DNA from: DATFVA01 sp963721075
GTDB taxonomy: Bacteria > Bacteroidota > Ignavibacteria > Ignavibacteriales > Ignavibacteriaceae
Length of the DNA: 64,000 bases
NCBI GenBank assembly: GCA_963721075.1
Contig: CAVRHV010000006.1
Span: forward strand, 310,001-374,000
Direction of reading: 5' to 3'
In this document: piece after piece, positions 18,424 through 27,217 of the stretch
Numbering within the stretch: the stretch's first letter is position 1
Layout: every line of letters begins with the position of its first letter
Translations under genes and position numbers: made by a program
Notes under the pieces: model-generated
What the model saw: the letters and a program-made list of their open reading frames with translations, nothing else
Told to the model about the DNA's origin: nothing
The model's database searches: none

Positions 18424-19092
18424 TCATTCATCCGGTTCTACTTTTTTCTGATCCTTTTTCCCCATAAAAAGCGCTTCTCTTCTTTTTGTCATCTCGGCGG
18501 CTATCACCTTACCGTCTTCTGCGCCAGTTTCGAGTTTATCAATAATATTCTGATAACTCGCAGCATCTCTGTCCTGACTTAATTTAAAGACGTGATCCAT
18601 TTCTTTTATCTCAATCTCAAAAGCTGCTATTGCTTTCATTAAGTATTCAGTATACTCTGAAGGCAGATTATCGAAGATTGTGGTTGACTGTTTATCATAG
18701 TTTTCAAAATGCAGGGTCGTTTTCCGAAGTACATCTTTCAGTTCACTGGTTTCAAGAAAACGAATATTTCCCTTTATATGCACACTCATATAATTCCAGG
18801 TTGAAGCAGTGTAAGGATTGCTGTACCACGTTCCGCTTACATACGTATGATGTCCAGTAAAAACGGCCAGCACATTATTGTTGTGTAGAAATGCTTGATG
18901 ATGATCAGTATTCTTCATTATATGTCCCCTCAGAACCTTCCTCCCGTTATGCTCCTCGATAAAAACCGGAACCTGGGTAGCAACCGGTTTATTCTCGTGA
19001 TCGCAGCCGGATAAAAAAGCAAACGGGTGCTGGTCAATGAATTCCTTTATGACTTCCGGATTCTTTTCTTTGTAATAGGGAAGGTTATACAT
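18424..19092 (-). CDS. FMN-binding PaiB-like protein
   Basis: A 222-residue cytoplasmic protein resembling PaiB, the FMN-binding negative-regulator/split-barrel flavin family. The characteristic segments are present: MYNLPYYKEKNPEVIKEFI at the start, a HPFAFLSG strand, then RGHIMKNTDHHQAF and WYSNPYTASTWNYMSVHIKG. Length fits (about 200-220). In Bacillus, PaiB is linked to control of protease synthesis, but for most homologues the role is unknown and some may be flavin-dependent enzymes. It is convergent with the small secreted protein gene and isolated, so context adds nothing. Confidence 0.9.
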   Translation of the reverse strand: MYNLPYYKEKNPEVIKEFIDQHPFAFLSGCDHENKPVATQVPVFIEEHNGRKVLRGHIMKNTDHHQAFLHNNNVLAVFTGHHTYVSGTWYSNPYTASTWNYMSVHIKGNIRFLETSELKDVLRKTTLHFENYDKQSTTIFDNLPSEYTEYLMKAIAAFEIEIKEMDHVFKLSQDRDAASYQNIIDKLETGAEDGKVIAAEMTKRREALFMGKKDQKKVEPDE

Positions 19093-19195
19093 AACAATTC
19101 CATTATTAATTGAATTAATTGAATTATCTGAACCGCATAAGTTCGGATCATATCTGAAGGAATAAGGAAAAAACTCTTACTGCAATAATAGAGAA

Positions 19196-19232
19196 TTTAA
19201 AATACAAAGGGAAAGCACTATGGCTTTCCCTT
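19196..19232 (-). terminator. Rho-independent terminator of the cytochrome/barrel pair
   Basis: A perfect 10-bp stem (AAGGGAAAGC at 19207-19216 with GCTTTCCCTT at 19223-19232), loop ACTATG, followed on the minus strand by a T-rich tract (TTTGTATTTT). It lies 26 bases after the barrel gene stop. Confidence 0.82.
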
Positions 19233-19257
19233 CTGATATCAGACTTTTAGCCCGGAA

Positions 19258-20433
19258 TTAAAATGCAGTTACAAATCCAAGACTGATACTGCCGAATTCG
19301 TCCGTGAAATTATAATCGTACTCCACAACCGCCCTTATATTTCGTCGTAAGAGATGGCCAAGTGAAATACCTGCTGATTTTATATCCAGTGCATCATCAT
19401 CAGAGTCGATATAATTAAAAACAGCGGCACCATAGTACATACTGTTATCCCCTTCCGGTCTTACAATCAGTTCCGCAAATCCGCCCTGTGTTTTCACTTC
19501 TGTTGATCCGGTCATCAGGGCATAAGGATTATTGTCATTTCTGAAAATGTACTGCACATTAAGCTCTACGGGCGAGACATCAATAGTTGCATCTGCCCCG
19601 GCCATCCAGATCTCATTCTTTTCCTCTTGAAGCTCAAGAGAATTAGAAATGACTTCATTACCATAATATCCCAATACTCCCAGCCTGAACTGCTCTGAAA
19701 CCCCCTGGGAGATACGTGCAAAAATGTTTTTGTATTTATCATTATCGAAATTACCGTTCCCGAAAGGTGTACCTATCCCGCTGCCGTTTACAACTTCAAG
19801 TGTTATATCCGTGCTCGTCGGCATTCCGTACGACAGCATTATACCTCTGTCATAAGTAAGATCAATATGTGACAACCCGGGACGCACCTTATAGATCAGG
19901 TAATCCTCAAGTGTTAATCTCAATTCTCTTTTAAATACCGGATCCGAAACCTGGAATTGTCCGATTGAAAAATCCAGTTCGCTTCCGAAAAGATCATTAA
20001 AGAAAAGAAAAGCGTCCTCGATTTTACCAACATCCCCTTCCTCCAGTATGTAATAAACATAGTATGATATATCATTTGTTATTGTACCACCGGATAACAG
20101 TTTCAATACAGAGGGACCGGTAAAATCTGTCTGATCTGATTTATCCCGATTATACGTCAGGTATCCTTCTAATCTTAAGGCTATAGGAAAATCGCGAATA
20201 AGCGTAAGCTCATCATCCCCGGCATCAACGTAATAACGGGGAGCCGCTACATCTTTCAACGCAAACCCATTTGCGGCAAAGTCCTCACCGTAGGGTTTTA
20301 ATTTCGGAAAAGGAGAGTGACAAACTTTGCAGGACATATTATATTTTCTGGCAAATGCCGGAATCGAATATATTTCAGTTAGAAAAGCAGACAGTGCAAA
20401 TATTATGATCAGTAAATTTAAAATTCTTCTCAT
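19258..20433 (-). CDS. Outer-membrane protein with N-terminal single-heme motif
   Basis: A 391-residue protein: signal peptide about 1-24, then a short domain with one c-type heme motif (CKVCH, residues 35-39) inside NMSCKVCHSPFPKLKPYG. The remaining about 330 residues are alternating beta-strand segments ending in SISLGFVTAF, a barrel-like C-terminus. This combination suggests an outer-membrane barrel that places a heme at the membrane face. It starts 50 bases after the multiheme cytochrome gene and shares a terminator, so the two are probably one operon working in periplasmic or outer-membrane electron transfer. Its redox partner and substrate are not identifiable. Confidence 0.75.
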   Translation of the reverse strand: MRRILNLLIIIFALSAFLTEIYSIPAFARKYNMSCKVCHSPFPKLKPYGEDFAANGFALKDVAAPRYYVDAGDDELTLIRDFPIALRLEGYLTYNRDKSDQTDFTGPSVLKLLSGGTITNDISYYVYYILEEGDVGKIEDAFLFFNDLFGSELDFSIGQFQVSDPVFKRELRLTLEDYLIYKVRPGLSHIDLTYDRGIMLSYGMPTSTDITLEVVNGSGIGTPFGNGNFDNDKYKNIFARISQGVSEQFRLGVLGYYGNEVISNSLELQEEKNEIWMAGADATIDVSPVELNVQYIFRNDNNPYALMTGSTEVKTQGGFAELIVRPEGDNSMYYGAAVFNYIDSDDDALDIKSAGISLGHLLRRNIRAVVEYDYNFTDEFGSISLGFVTAF

Positions 20434-20483
20434 TTTATTCTCCCGCTCAATTTCTGATTATTTATGTTATATTGAATACAATT

Positions 20484-21842
20484 TTATGGAAGAACGTTTA
20501 TAGCTGTTGAATGTTCATTCACTTTTACAACAGCATATTCATCTTCCGGTACTCCTAAAAACTCAGCAACAGGCTGCACCAGCCGCTGATAATTCAGAAC
20601 TGCTGTAACCTTCAGTTGTCCGGGCGCTACGTTGTCAGGGAGCGTGAAAGTACAGGTTTCAAGTTTTGTTTCCCTCGGACCCAGTCTGTAATCAACACCC
20701 TGCGATTTGGTATTCCATTGCTGTATAGTCATTCTTCCCTGGGGATCGAAATAAGCCATTCTGAATATTCTGTCTCCCACCGGAATGCCGTCCCTCTGAA
20801 CTCCCTTAAATCCGGGATCCTTTAATGGAATACCCATATCCTGGTAAGCCAGCTCATCGCTGCCTATAGTATATTCCTCTCCGTCAAAGCCTTTCTTATC
20901 AACCGGGAGGTGGTAGACATTCCCCTTTGAATCAACGGCCTCAACATGCATCCAAACGATCCTGTCTTCAACAGAACCCGTAGGAAATTTATGGCCGGTT
21001 TTCTGATTGAAAAGTACTACTGTGAATTTTACTTTTTCACCCGGTTCTGCCTCATTAATATCGGGATGAACTCTTAATTCAATTGTTCCTTTTATTTTTC
21101 CGGGATCATGTGCACCATGAAACAGGTGCTGCCATACATCGGGATGCTTCTCCCCCATCGCCGCACTGTATCCTTCAGTATGCGTCATATGACAGTCCTG
21201 ACACTGCACACCCTGTTTTGAATAAGGACCTTCTTTCCATTCAAGGTGAGTCGACTTAACCCAGATGCCGTAAGGATCTTTTTCATTGTGGCAGGTGCCG
21301 CAAAAATCAGCCGAAGCCAGGAAATCAGATTTTGCTACTTCGTGCTCGGGTGAATTGCCCGTACCCCGCGGTCCATATTTCGTCCTGCCCGGTTCTGAAA
21401 CAAAATTAAAGTTAAAGGGCGTATCCCCTTCGAATCCGGTGACAGTATGGCATACATCACAGGAAACCGATTCATTAGCTCTTGTCATTTTTTCAGGACG
21501 CTGCGGCGGTACGTCACCGCTTAAGAATGCCATAGGAGTGTGACATCCGTTGCATCCGGCTTTTACCCCTGCTACCACAGGATCTATATCAGCATGAGGA
21601 ACAGCCAGCTTGAAATACTCAATTTCATCCCAATGATGCGTATAAGCCTGGGACATCATGGCCTGCTTCCACTGCTGGTAAAAGTCAATATGGCAGGATG
21701 CCCCGCATACCATAGGTTTCTGATAATCATCATATTGTCGTGTCCCCAAAGCAGCTTCGCCGGCTTTTGTCTGTGCTAAGGAAACGGAACTAAGAAGTAG
21801 TAACATGATAATGCAGAAATGGCAGAATACTTTGTTTTTCAT
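20484..21842 (-). CDS. Multiheme c-type cytochrome (five heme motifs, one CX3CH)
   Basis: A 452-residue secreted protein. The ATG at 21842 is chosen because it gives a normal signal peptide (residues 11-24); the frame extends further upstream without any. Heme-attachment motifs are CGASCH (46-51), CNGCH (97-101), CDVCH (128-132), CGTCH (181-185) and CQDCH (214-218). The first has three residues between the cysteines instead of two. Extra histidines (H69, H70, H83) may be distal ligands. The N-terminal half resembles cytochrome c554-type multiheme proteins; the C-terminal half (from about 240) is beta-rich. It is followed by the heme-bearing barrel gene. Electron transfer in the periplasm is expected; the electron acceptor is unknown. 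Confidence 0.88.
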   Translation of the reverse strand: MKNKVFCHFCIIMLLLLSSVSLAQTKAGEAALGTRQYDDYQKPMVCGASCHIDFYQQWKQAMMSQAYTHHWDEIEYFKLAVPHADIDPVVAGVKAGCNGCHTPMAFLSGDVPPQRPEKMTRANESVSCDVCHTVTGFEGDTPFNFNFVSEPGRTKYGPRGTGNSPEHEVAKSDFLASADFCGTCHNEKDPYGIWVKSTHLEWKEGPYSKQGVQCQDCHMTHTEGYSAAMGEKHPDVWQHLFHGAHDPGKIKGTIELRVHPDINEAEPGEKVKFTVVLFNQKTGHKFPTGSVEDRIVWMHVEAVDSKGNVYHLPVDKKGFDGEEYTIGSDELAYQDMGIPLKDPGFKGVQRDGIPVGDRIFRMAYFDPQGRMTIQQWNTKSQGVDYRLGPRETKLETCTFTLPDNVAPGQLKVTAVLNYQRLVQPVAEFLGVPEDEYAVVKVNEHSTAINVLP

Positions 21843-22227
21843 TTTGTCATTCCTTTCTTGTCTGTTTAGGTTTGGAGTTTTTCGGGGACAAGTAAATCTG
21901 TACAATCGAATGAGGACGGGAAGTAGTTTCCCGGGAGGATAATATGAAACAACATAGTACATACATTCTCCCCAAATATGTATTATGCACAAAATAATGA
22001 ATTCCGGGAATAGTTGCTACTATTCAGATATTACTGAGGATCCCATGTGAACCTCAGGGAACTTTCGCAGATTTTATAAAGCTTGCCTCTGAATCAGAAA
22101 GATACGGCTGCAGCAGGATTACAACATTTCAGATTGATTCTATGATGGTTTAAGCCGAAAGCGAAATAAAAACCCGGCAGAGTTTGTCTGCCGGGTTGAA
22201 TTTTATGAAATAAATTTAATAATAAAA
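21843..22227. other. 385-base stretch without an established gene
   Basis: This contains the upstream region of the cytochrome gene, the terminator at 22166-22197 and a short plus-strand open frame (22001-22153) without a good start. No RNA gene or clear promoter was recognised. Confidence 0.5.
22166..22197 (-). terminator. Rho-independent terminator of the triplicated-domain gene
   Basis: A perfect 11-bp GC-rich stem (AACCCGGCAGA at 22171-22181 with TCTGCCGGGTT at 22187-22197), loop of five, followed on the minus strand by a T-tract. It lies 31 bases after the gene stop. Confidence 0.92.
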
Positions 22228-23745
22228 TTATCTGAGCAAGATCATCTTTCTTGTGCTTATATAATTTCCTGCTGTCATCTGATAATAATAAACTCCGCTT
22301 GAAAGGTTAGACGCATTCCAGTTCAGTTCATAACTGCCTGCGGATTTTTCTTCATTAACAAGTGTTTGTATTTCATTCCCAAGGACATCAAATACTTTGA
22401 TTGTAACCTTAGATGATTGCGGGATTGAGTATTTTATTGCTGTAGTGGGGTTAAAGGGATTTGGATAGTTTTGTTCAAGTGAGAATTTAACCGGATTATT
22501 TACTGTTTCCCGTACACCAACAGGGTTATTAGGGTAAAACTTTGCGGTAAGACTCGCATATATAGAAGCTACTCCACTTCCGCCCAGATCTACATAATTC
22601 TGAGCTACAGCATAGAAAGAATAAGAACCGGCAGAAACAGCGTATCCCCTGGTGTGAGAAAATGACGCTCTGGGAACACCTGCTGTTCCCAACACGCTTA
22701 CAGCACCGTCATTTGGACTCCAGTTTGGCGAGTTGCTGGCAGCAAGAACTATACGATCACCTAAATCAGGAGAACAGGAACCGTCAAAATGGACTATAAC
22801 AATACCATCAGAAGGTACATCGATATCTGTCTGTCCCACTACAACAGGATTTCCCCGCAGGTCAATGTTCGTAGGGCTGATTCCCTGAAATGCCGCGAAT
22901 CCTGTCTCAGGTGCATTATCAAAAAACTGTACAGTCAGACTTCCGTATATGGAAGCTATGCCGCTTCCGCCCAGGTCAACATAATTCTGGGCTACAGCAT
23001 AGAAACTATATGCACCTGCTGTTACATCGTATTCCCGCGAGTGTGAAAAGGAAGCTCTCGGAACGCCGGCTGTCCTCAGAACACTTACAGCACCGTCATT
23101 GGGACTCCAGTTTGTGGAATTACTTGCGGCAAGGACTATCCGGTCACCTAAATCAGGAGAGCAGGAACCGTCAAAATGTACAACCACTTTGCCGTCAGAC
23201 GGTACGTTAACATCTACCTGACCGACTACAACCGGGTTGCCTCGCAGATCGATGTTTGTCTGGCTGATTCCCTGAAATCCAACCAATGACGAAGCGGAAG
23301 AATTTTCAAAAAATTCCACAGTGAGATTTGCATAAATCGAGGCGATACCGCTTCCGCCCAGGTCAACATAATTCTGGGCAACTGCATAGAATGTATAAGT
23401 ACCGGCCGTTACATCATACTCGCGGGAGTGTGAAAATGAGGCTCTTGGAAGGTCACTGGTACCGAAAACACTTACGACACCGTCATTGGGACTCCAGTTT
23501 GCAGAATTGCTTGCAGCAAGTACAATGCGATCTCCTAAATCAGGAGAACAGGAACCGTCAAAATGTACGACTACTTTGCCGTCCGCCGGCACATCAACAT
23601 TTATCGATCCCACCACTACGGGGTTGCCTCTCAAATCGATATTAGTTTGTGAAATACCCAGATTCCATACCTTCGGTTGGGCCAGGCTGGATATCGTAAA
23701 AAGAAAAAGTGCCGAAATTAGTTGAATAACGTAGCTTCTCTTCAT
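22228..23745 (-). CDS. T9SS-exported protein with three near-identical domains
   Basis: A 505-residue protein: signal peptide at 1-22 (ending SLAQ), then three copies of a domain of 128-130 residues. Each copy contains NIDLRGNPVVVG, VVHFDGSCSPDLGDRIVLAA, NWSPNDG, RASFSH and YSFYAVAQNYVDLGGSGIAS with minor changes. The last about 85 residues are a T9SS sorting domain (NYPNPFNPTT, ending TRKMILLR). The copies are close at DNA level too, pointing to recent tandem duplication. The domain is not one I recognise. Secretion to the surface or medium is well supported; the role (adhesion, ligand binding) is not. A terminator follows. Confidence 0.88.
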   Translation of the reverse strand: MKRSYVIQLISALFLFTISSLAQPKVWNLGISQTNIDLRGNPVVVGSINVDVPADGKVVVHFDGSCSPDLGDRIVLAASNSANWSPNDGVVSVFGTSDLPRASFSHSREYDVTAGTYTFYAVAQNYVDLGGSGIASIYANLTVEFFENSSASSLVGFQGISQTNIDLRGNPVVVGQVDVNVPSDGKVVVHFDGSCSPDLGDRIVLAASNSTNWSPNDGAVSVLRTAGVPRASFSHSREYDVTAGAYSFYAVAQNYVDLGGSGIASIYGSLTVQFFDNAPETGFAAFQGISPTNIDLRGNPVVVGQTDIDVPSDGIVIVHFDGSCSPDLGDRIVLAASNSPNWSPNDGAVSVLGTAGVPRASFSHTRGYAVSAGSYSFYAVAQNYVDLGGSGVASIYASLTAKFYPNNPVGVRETVNNPVKFSLEQNYPNPFNPTTAIKYSIPQSSKVTIKVFDVLGNEIQTLVNEEKSAGSYELNWNASNLSSGVYYYQMTAGNYISTRKMILLR

Positions 23746-24122
23746 TATTACTCCTTATATAATTTGTTAATATGTATTATTGAAGCCGCACATCAGGATA
23801 ATCAAGTCAGCTTATCTGCCAATTTTTGGTACAGGCGTTATTTTTTGCTTAATAGTATGTCGGTTTCATACACAAAAACCAGACCGGAAAATTCAAGGAA
23901 TTTATAATTAGATGACCATTTGACTGTTTTTACAAATTAATCGTTGTATTCCGCAGGCACAACAGTATAAATGCTTAATTTGATATATATCATATAGATA
24001 CCGTGCAGTGTGAGAATACAATGTGAGAGAAATATGAGATAAGAGAATCTTGTTGAAAGGATAAAAAAGTACAAAAAATTGCTGTTCAAACGGGCATTGC
24101 CACTATTGAACCATTTAGGTTG
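23746..24122. other. 377-base AT-rich intergenic stretch
   Basis: Upstream region of the triplicated-domain gene and downstream region of the tmRNA. I see one dyad, TTGATATATATCAT at 23980-23993, resembling a CRP/FNR-type site, but in such AT-rich sequence it may be chance. No gene is supported. Confidence 0.5.
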
Positions 24123-24483
24123 TGGAGGTGGCGGGAGTCGAACCCGCGTCCGAAGTTAAGATCCAAAGAACATCTACACACATAGTCTGTTTTTGTTTTG
24201 ACTTAAAGCTACCAAACAGACAAGGGTCACCTTAAGTCTGCCTGCTTAAATTTCACCTGTTCAGCACAGACAACTGAACCGGCTATCGTGCCTAAACGTC
24301 GTTCATCCTTACCCCGACACGAGAAGATAAGGTGAACGGCTGCTAAGGTTTTACTTAGGCAGCTAGGGCGTAATTAGATTCGCCAGTTATATTTTTAAGT
24401 CCCGATTATTTTACGTGTACTCCGGGGAACACGGTGCGCAGTCCTATGTCTCTTCAACCCCGTCGAAACCAAAATTCACCCCC
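24123..24483 (-). ncRNA. ssrA: Transfer-messenger RNA (tmRNA)
   Basis: About 361 bases on the minus strand. The 5' end GGGGGTG pairs with the 3' CACCTCC preceding the final A of the acceptor, with a G-U pair at the third position, the alanine identity element. The 3' part has the T-arm sequence GGGTTCGACTCCC and ends in CCA. The 5' part has TTTTGGTTTCGACGGGG, conserved in tmRNA. The internal reading frame encodes GESNYALAA followed by TAA, resembling Bacteroidota tags. The RNA is charged with alanine and, with SmpB, rescues stalled ribosomes and tags the truncated proteins for proteolysis. Confidence 0.96.
24355..24384 (-). other. tmRNA tag-peptide reading frame
   Basis: Nine codons plus TAA encode GESNYALAA. 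The resume codon is taken as GGC at 24382-24384, preceded by TAACT, which resembles the conserved element five bases before resume codons. Alanine from the charged tmRNA precedes the tag. The C-terminal ALAA is the protease-recognised end. Confidence 0.88.
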
Positions 24484-24503
24484 AATTGGAATAATTTATA
24501 ATG

Positions 24504-24553
24504 AACAATTCACAATTAACAATTTAATTGTACATTGTTAATTCATAATTGTT
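24504..24553. repeat. Imperfect AT-rich inverted repeat beside tmRNA
   Basis: Two 22-base arms (24504-24525 and 24532-24553) are complementary at 18 positions across a six-base loop, built from AACAATT/AATTGTT units. The element fills the gap between the cobalamin adenosyltransferase stop and the tmRNA 5' end. It may be a dispersed repeat or part of the tmRNA promoter region. Confidence 0.7.
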
Positions 24554-24555
24554 AA

Positions 24556-25104
24556 TTACTTTTTCCATATGGTGTCAGGGATTCCTGAGATCATATTTTC
24601 ATAACGTGAAAGAACAAAAAATAAATCGCTCAGCCTGTTCAGGAATATAAGAATATTTTCACCAATATCTTCTGAGCTTTTAAGTGCAGCTACTCTTCTC
24701 TCGGCTCTTCTGCAGACTGTCCTGCAAATATTGAGCAGCGCAGCTGCCCTGCTTCCTCCGGGCAGAATAAAATTCTTCAGAGGTTCTAACTCCGCTTCAT
24801 ATTTGTCTATCTGTTTTTCAACATTTTCAAAAAACTCTTTGGGCACCCGGGGTATATCGTATTTCTCGTTTTTTTCACTCCGGGGTGTCGCCAGATCAGA
24901 ACCGACGGTAAATAGCTGATTCTGAATCGTGCTCAATAAATCTTTTACATCACTGCTCTTAGCTTCTGTAATTGCGTGTCCTATAAACGAATTGAGTTCG
25001 TCAATTGTTCCATATGCTTCAATTCTGGCTGAGTTTTTCGACACTCTTTCACCGCCAAAAAGTCCTGTTTCTCCTTTATCGCCGCCTTTAGTATATATTT
25101 TCAT
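24556..25104 (-). CDS. Cob(I)alamin adenosyltransferase, PduO type
   Basis: A 182-residue cytoplasmic enzyme that transfers the adenosyl group of ATP to cob(I)alamin, making coenzyme B12. The PduO-type signature is present: TKGGDKGETGLFGG at residues 4-17 (ATP-binding), YGTIDELNSFIG near 31-42, and the helical RAERRVAAL near 135. Length is typical. Its ATG overlaps the YgfZ-like gene stop by four bases (ATGA), so the two are translationally coupled. The link between adenosylcobalamin and the folate-dependent YgfZ is not obvious functionally. The symbol is left open because the pathway context (pdu/mut) is missing. Confidence 0.95.
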   Translation of the reverse strand: MKIYTKGGDKGETGLFGGERVSKNSARIEAYGTIDELNSFIGHAITEAKSSDVKDLLSTIQNQLFTVGSDLATPRSEKNEKYDIPRVPKEFFENVEKQIDKYEAELEPLKNFILPGGSRAAALLNICRTVCRRAERRVAALKSSEDIGENILIFLNRLSDLFFVLSRYENMISGIPDTIWKK

Positions 25105-26195
25105 CTCTTAAAAGGGATTTTATGCACCAGGATCTCGGTTTCATTACCTTCAGTATCTTTAGCCTTAAGTTTTGTTCCGTCCTGCAGATGGTTCTTTCTT
25201 ATGTATCCCAATCCGATATTCTTCTTACACCTTACAGAATATACAACAGAGGTAACTTTACCGCTTTCTCCGCCGTCGCCGTTAAACAGACTGTATTCTG
25301 TTCCGGATACACCTTCGTTAAATACTACTCCCTTAATAGATTTCTGTACTTTATCATAGGTATCCAGCCTTGCAATAACTTCCTGCCCAATGTAACAGCC
25401 TTTTCCGAAATCAATAAACTTCAGGAGTCCGGCTTCGTTGGGATTATAGTCGTCATTAATCTCATTGGGTGCTGTTGGGATTCCCTGCTCAACTCTGAAT
25501 GTATTCCAGGCATTTTCACCAACCAGGTTAAAATCAAATATACCTTTATTCTCCAGAGCGTATTTAACAAACCGGTTTCCATTTGATGAATCGGCTATTA
25601 CCCAGTATTTAAGATAATTCCTCTCATCCCGCATCTTTGCAAGGAAAAACAGCATTCCTTCTGCACTGATAACCTTGAATGTATTCTCGGGTATGTTATT
25701 AACCATAGTTCCACAGACCAGGGTAACGAATGAATCCGCCTGGGGACCGCTTACCTCGAGAAGCATGTATTTGCCGTTTATATCAGCAACCTTTACGTCA
25801 TCAGTTATGATATATTTATCAAGCCACCTGATTACTTTAGTCTGATGCTCACTACTTGTGAATAAAATCTGGTAGTCTTCAAAATTCAGCAGGGTGGTCA
25901 GATCAATGATCCGTCCTTTTTCAGTAGTGAAGATTGTTTTAGTTATCTGCTCTTTTCCCATCTCCTTTGTGGAATTAGTGCTTATCCTGTGAAGAAAATC
26001 GAGCACGTCTTTGCCCCGTAATTCAATCATTCCGCAATGAGAAATATTTCTCAATCCTACACCATCGGTGAGACTTTTAACTTCATCCTCAACAGAAGAG
26101 TATTTCAGAACTCTGCCGTCTTCAGCGATTTCTGCATTTACTCCAAGATTCTGTAATAATTCGGAATAAGATATTTTATCCTGCATCTGAAACAT
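25101..26195 (-). CDS. ygfZ: YgfZ/GcvT-type folate-binding iron-sulfur maintenance protein
   Basis: A 364-residue protein of the aminomethyltransferase-like fold. The YgfZ signature is clear: KGCYIGQEVIARLDTYDKVQ near residue 257, with the conserved cysteine. The N-terminal half has GLRNISHCGMIELRGKDVLDFL, the folate-binding region shared with glycine cleavage T-protein. YgfZ helps assemble or repair iron-sulfur clusters in a tetrahydrofolate-dependent way. An AGGGAGC ribosome-binding site lies five bases before the ATG. The next gene (cobalamin adenosyltransferase) overlaps its stop. I use the symbol for the family, since true glycine cleavage enzymes lack the KGCYxGQE motif. Confidence 0.92.
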   Translation of the reverse strand: MFQMQDKISYSELLQNLGVNAEIAEDGRVLKYSSVEDEVKSLTDGVGLRNISHCGMIELRGKDVLDFLHRISTNSTKEMGKEQITKTIFTTEKGRIIDLTTLLNFEDYQILFTSSEHQTKVIRWLDKYIITDDVKVADINGKYMLLEVSGPQADSFVTLVCGTMVNNIPENTFKVISAEGMLFFLAKMRDERNYLKYWVIADSSNGNRFVKYALENKGIFDFNLVGENAWNTFRVEQGIPTAPNEINDDYNPNEAGLLKFIDFGKGCYIGQEVIARLDTYDKVQKSIKGVVFNEGVSGTEYSLFNGDGGESGKVTSVVYSVRCKKNIGLGYIRKNHLQDGTKLKAKDTEGNETEILVHKIPFKR

Positions 26196-26333
26196 TTATG
26201 CTCCCTTTATACCAGTATTTATCCTAAAAATATATAAAAAATGTTCTATTAATTGAAAATTAGCTGTGATAAGCTCTGGATTGCCAGCTTGAAAATTCAG
26301 CACAAAAGGCAGTACAAAGATAAGAAAAAAATA

Positions 26334-27217
26334 CTAATAAGGACGCTTCTGCCGGGAGTTCCTTGTGTTAATATACGAGTTTCTCTTCTGGTTCCATACA
26401 AATGGAATCGAATCTAATTCCTCAACCCTTTTGCCTGAGTCATAATAAACATACTCGTAGTAATCGGGATATCTGTCATTATTATAATTCAGTATCGTCC
26501 TCTTGAAGTTAATGCCTTTGTAGGTCATCAGCAGATGAGGTTTTGAGGTAAATCCGTCAACGAGAAAATAGTTGTAGTCTATATGTCCTATTCCCTGGGC
26601 ATAATGAAAATTCACTCTGATATATGGGATATCCTGGTATTTCCAACGTTCAATCGAAAAAGTGTTAAATCCTCCATGTGATGGGATTACTGATTCCCAT
26701 ACAACATCGAAGTTATTGCCGGTACAGTGGAACAGTACAAGGTAAAAGAATGCAGTGCCAAGCTTTGTACTGTCGAGATCAATAAAGCTTTCATTATAAC
26801 CGACAATATTCTTGGGCTCAATAAATCGCTCACCGGATTTTGATTTTGCAATGACTCCCAGAATGTAACCCGGATGGTCTTCCGGGTATATTACTGCAGG
26901 CCTTGGAATGTTATAAGTGAGGGTTTTATCAAAATCTACCAGATAAGTACCTTCGGGATAATGCGACAGAACAAATTCTTTTAGTGCAATTGTGTCGCAC
27001 GGAAACCTCTTAGAGCTTGCTTCTTCTGCTGTTCAAGATTGTACTTCTGAATTGCGGCATCTTTATTGGGAGAGTAGGCAGTTTCTTCCTTCCTTATACC
27101 CTGCTCTTCTTTTTCCTTTTCGCTGCTGCAGGATATAAGAAAGGTTAACATCAAAACCGGTATTATCAGGAATACCGGTTTTATAAAGACAACAGTTTTA
27201 TTGTTTAGAATATTCAT
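26334..27217 (-). pseudogene. Lipoprotein gene interrupted by one frameshift near 27000
   Basis: The ATG at 27217 opens a lipoprotein: hydrophobic residues, then FLISCSSEKEK, and an acidic/lysine-rich linker. That frame stops at 26981 after 78 codons. A second frame is open from about 27030 to 26334 with no start of its own upstream, and reads as a normal protein (CDTIALKEFVLSHYPEGTYL, VVWESVIPSHGGF, ending SRQKRPY). Joining them between 26990 and 27030 gives one protein of about 290 residues. This fits a single-base indel, either real or an assembly error. I recognise no domain. The start overlaps the end of the M20 dipeptidase gene by about 20 bases, so both were probably one operon. Confidence 0.75.

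Noticed and set aside
21843..21992. Upstream extension of the multiheme cytochrome to 21992
   Set aside because: The extension precedes a normal signal peptide and has no good start signals; ATG 21842 fits better.
22789..23725. Open frames on the plus strand opposite the triplicated-domain gene
   Set aside because: They are mirror effects of the repeated coding strand and have no start signals or sensible proteins.
23980..23993. FNR/CRP-type site TTGATATATATCAT
   Set aside because: One half-site deviates, the region is very AT-rich and the nearest gene start is about 235 bases away; chance is likely.
24123..24200. A tRNA gene at the CCA end near 24123
   Set aside because: No anticodon arm is present; the sequence is the 3' end of tmRNA with a 5' partner 360 bases away.
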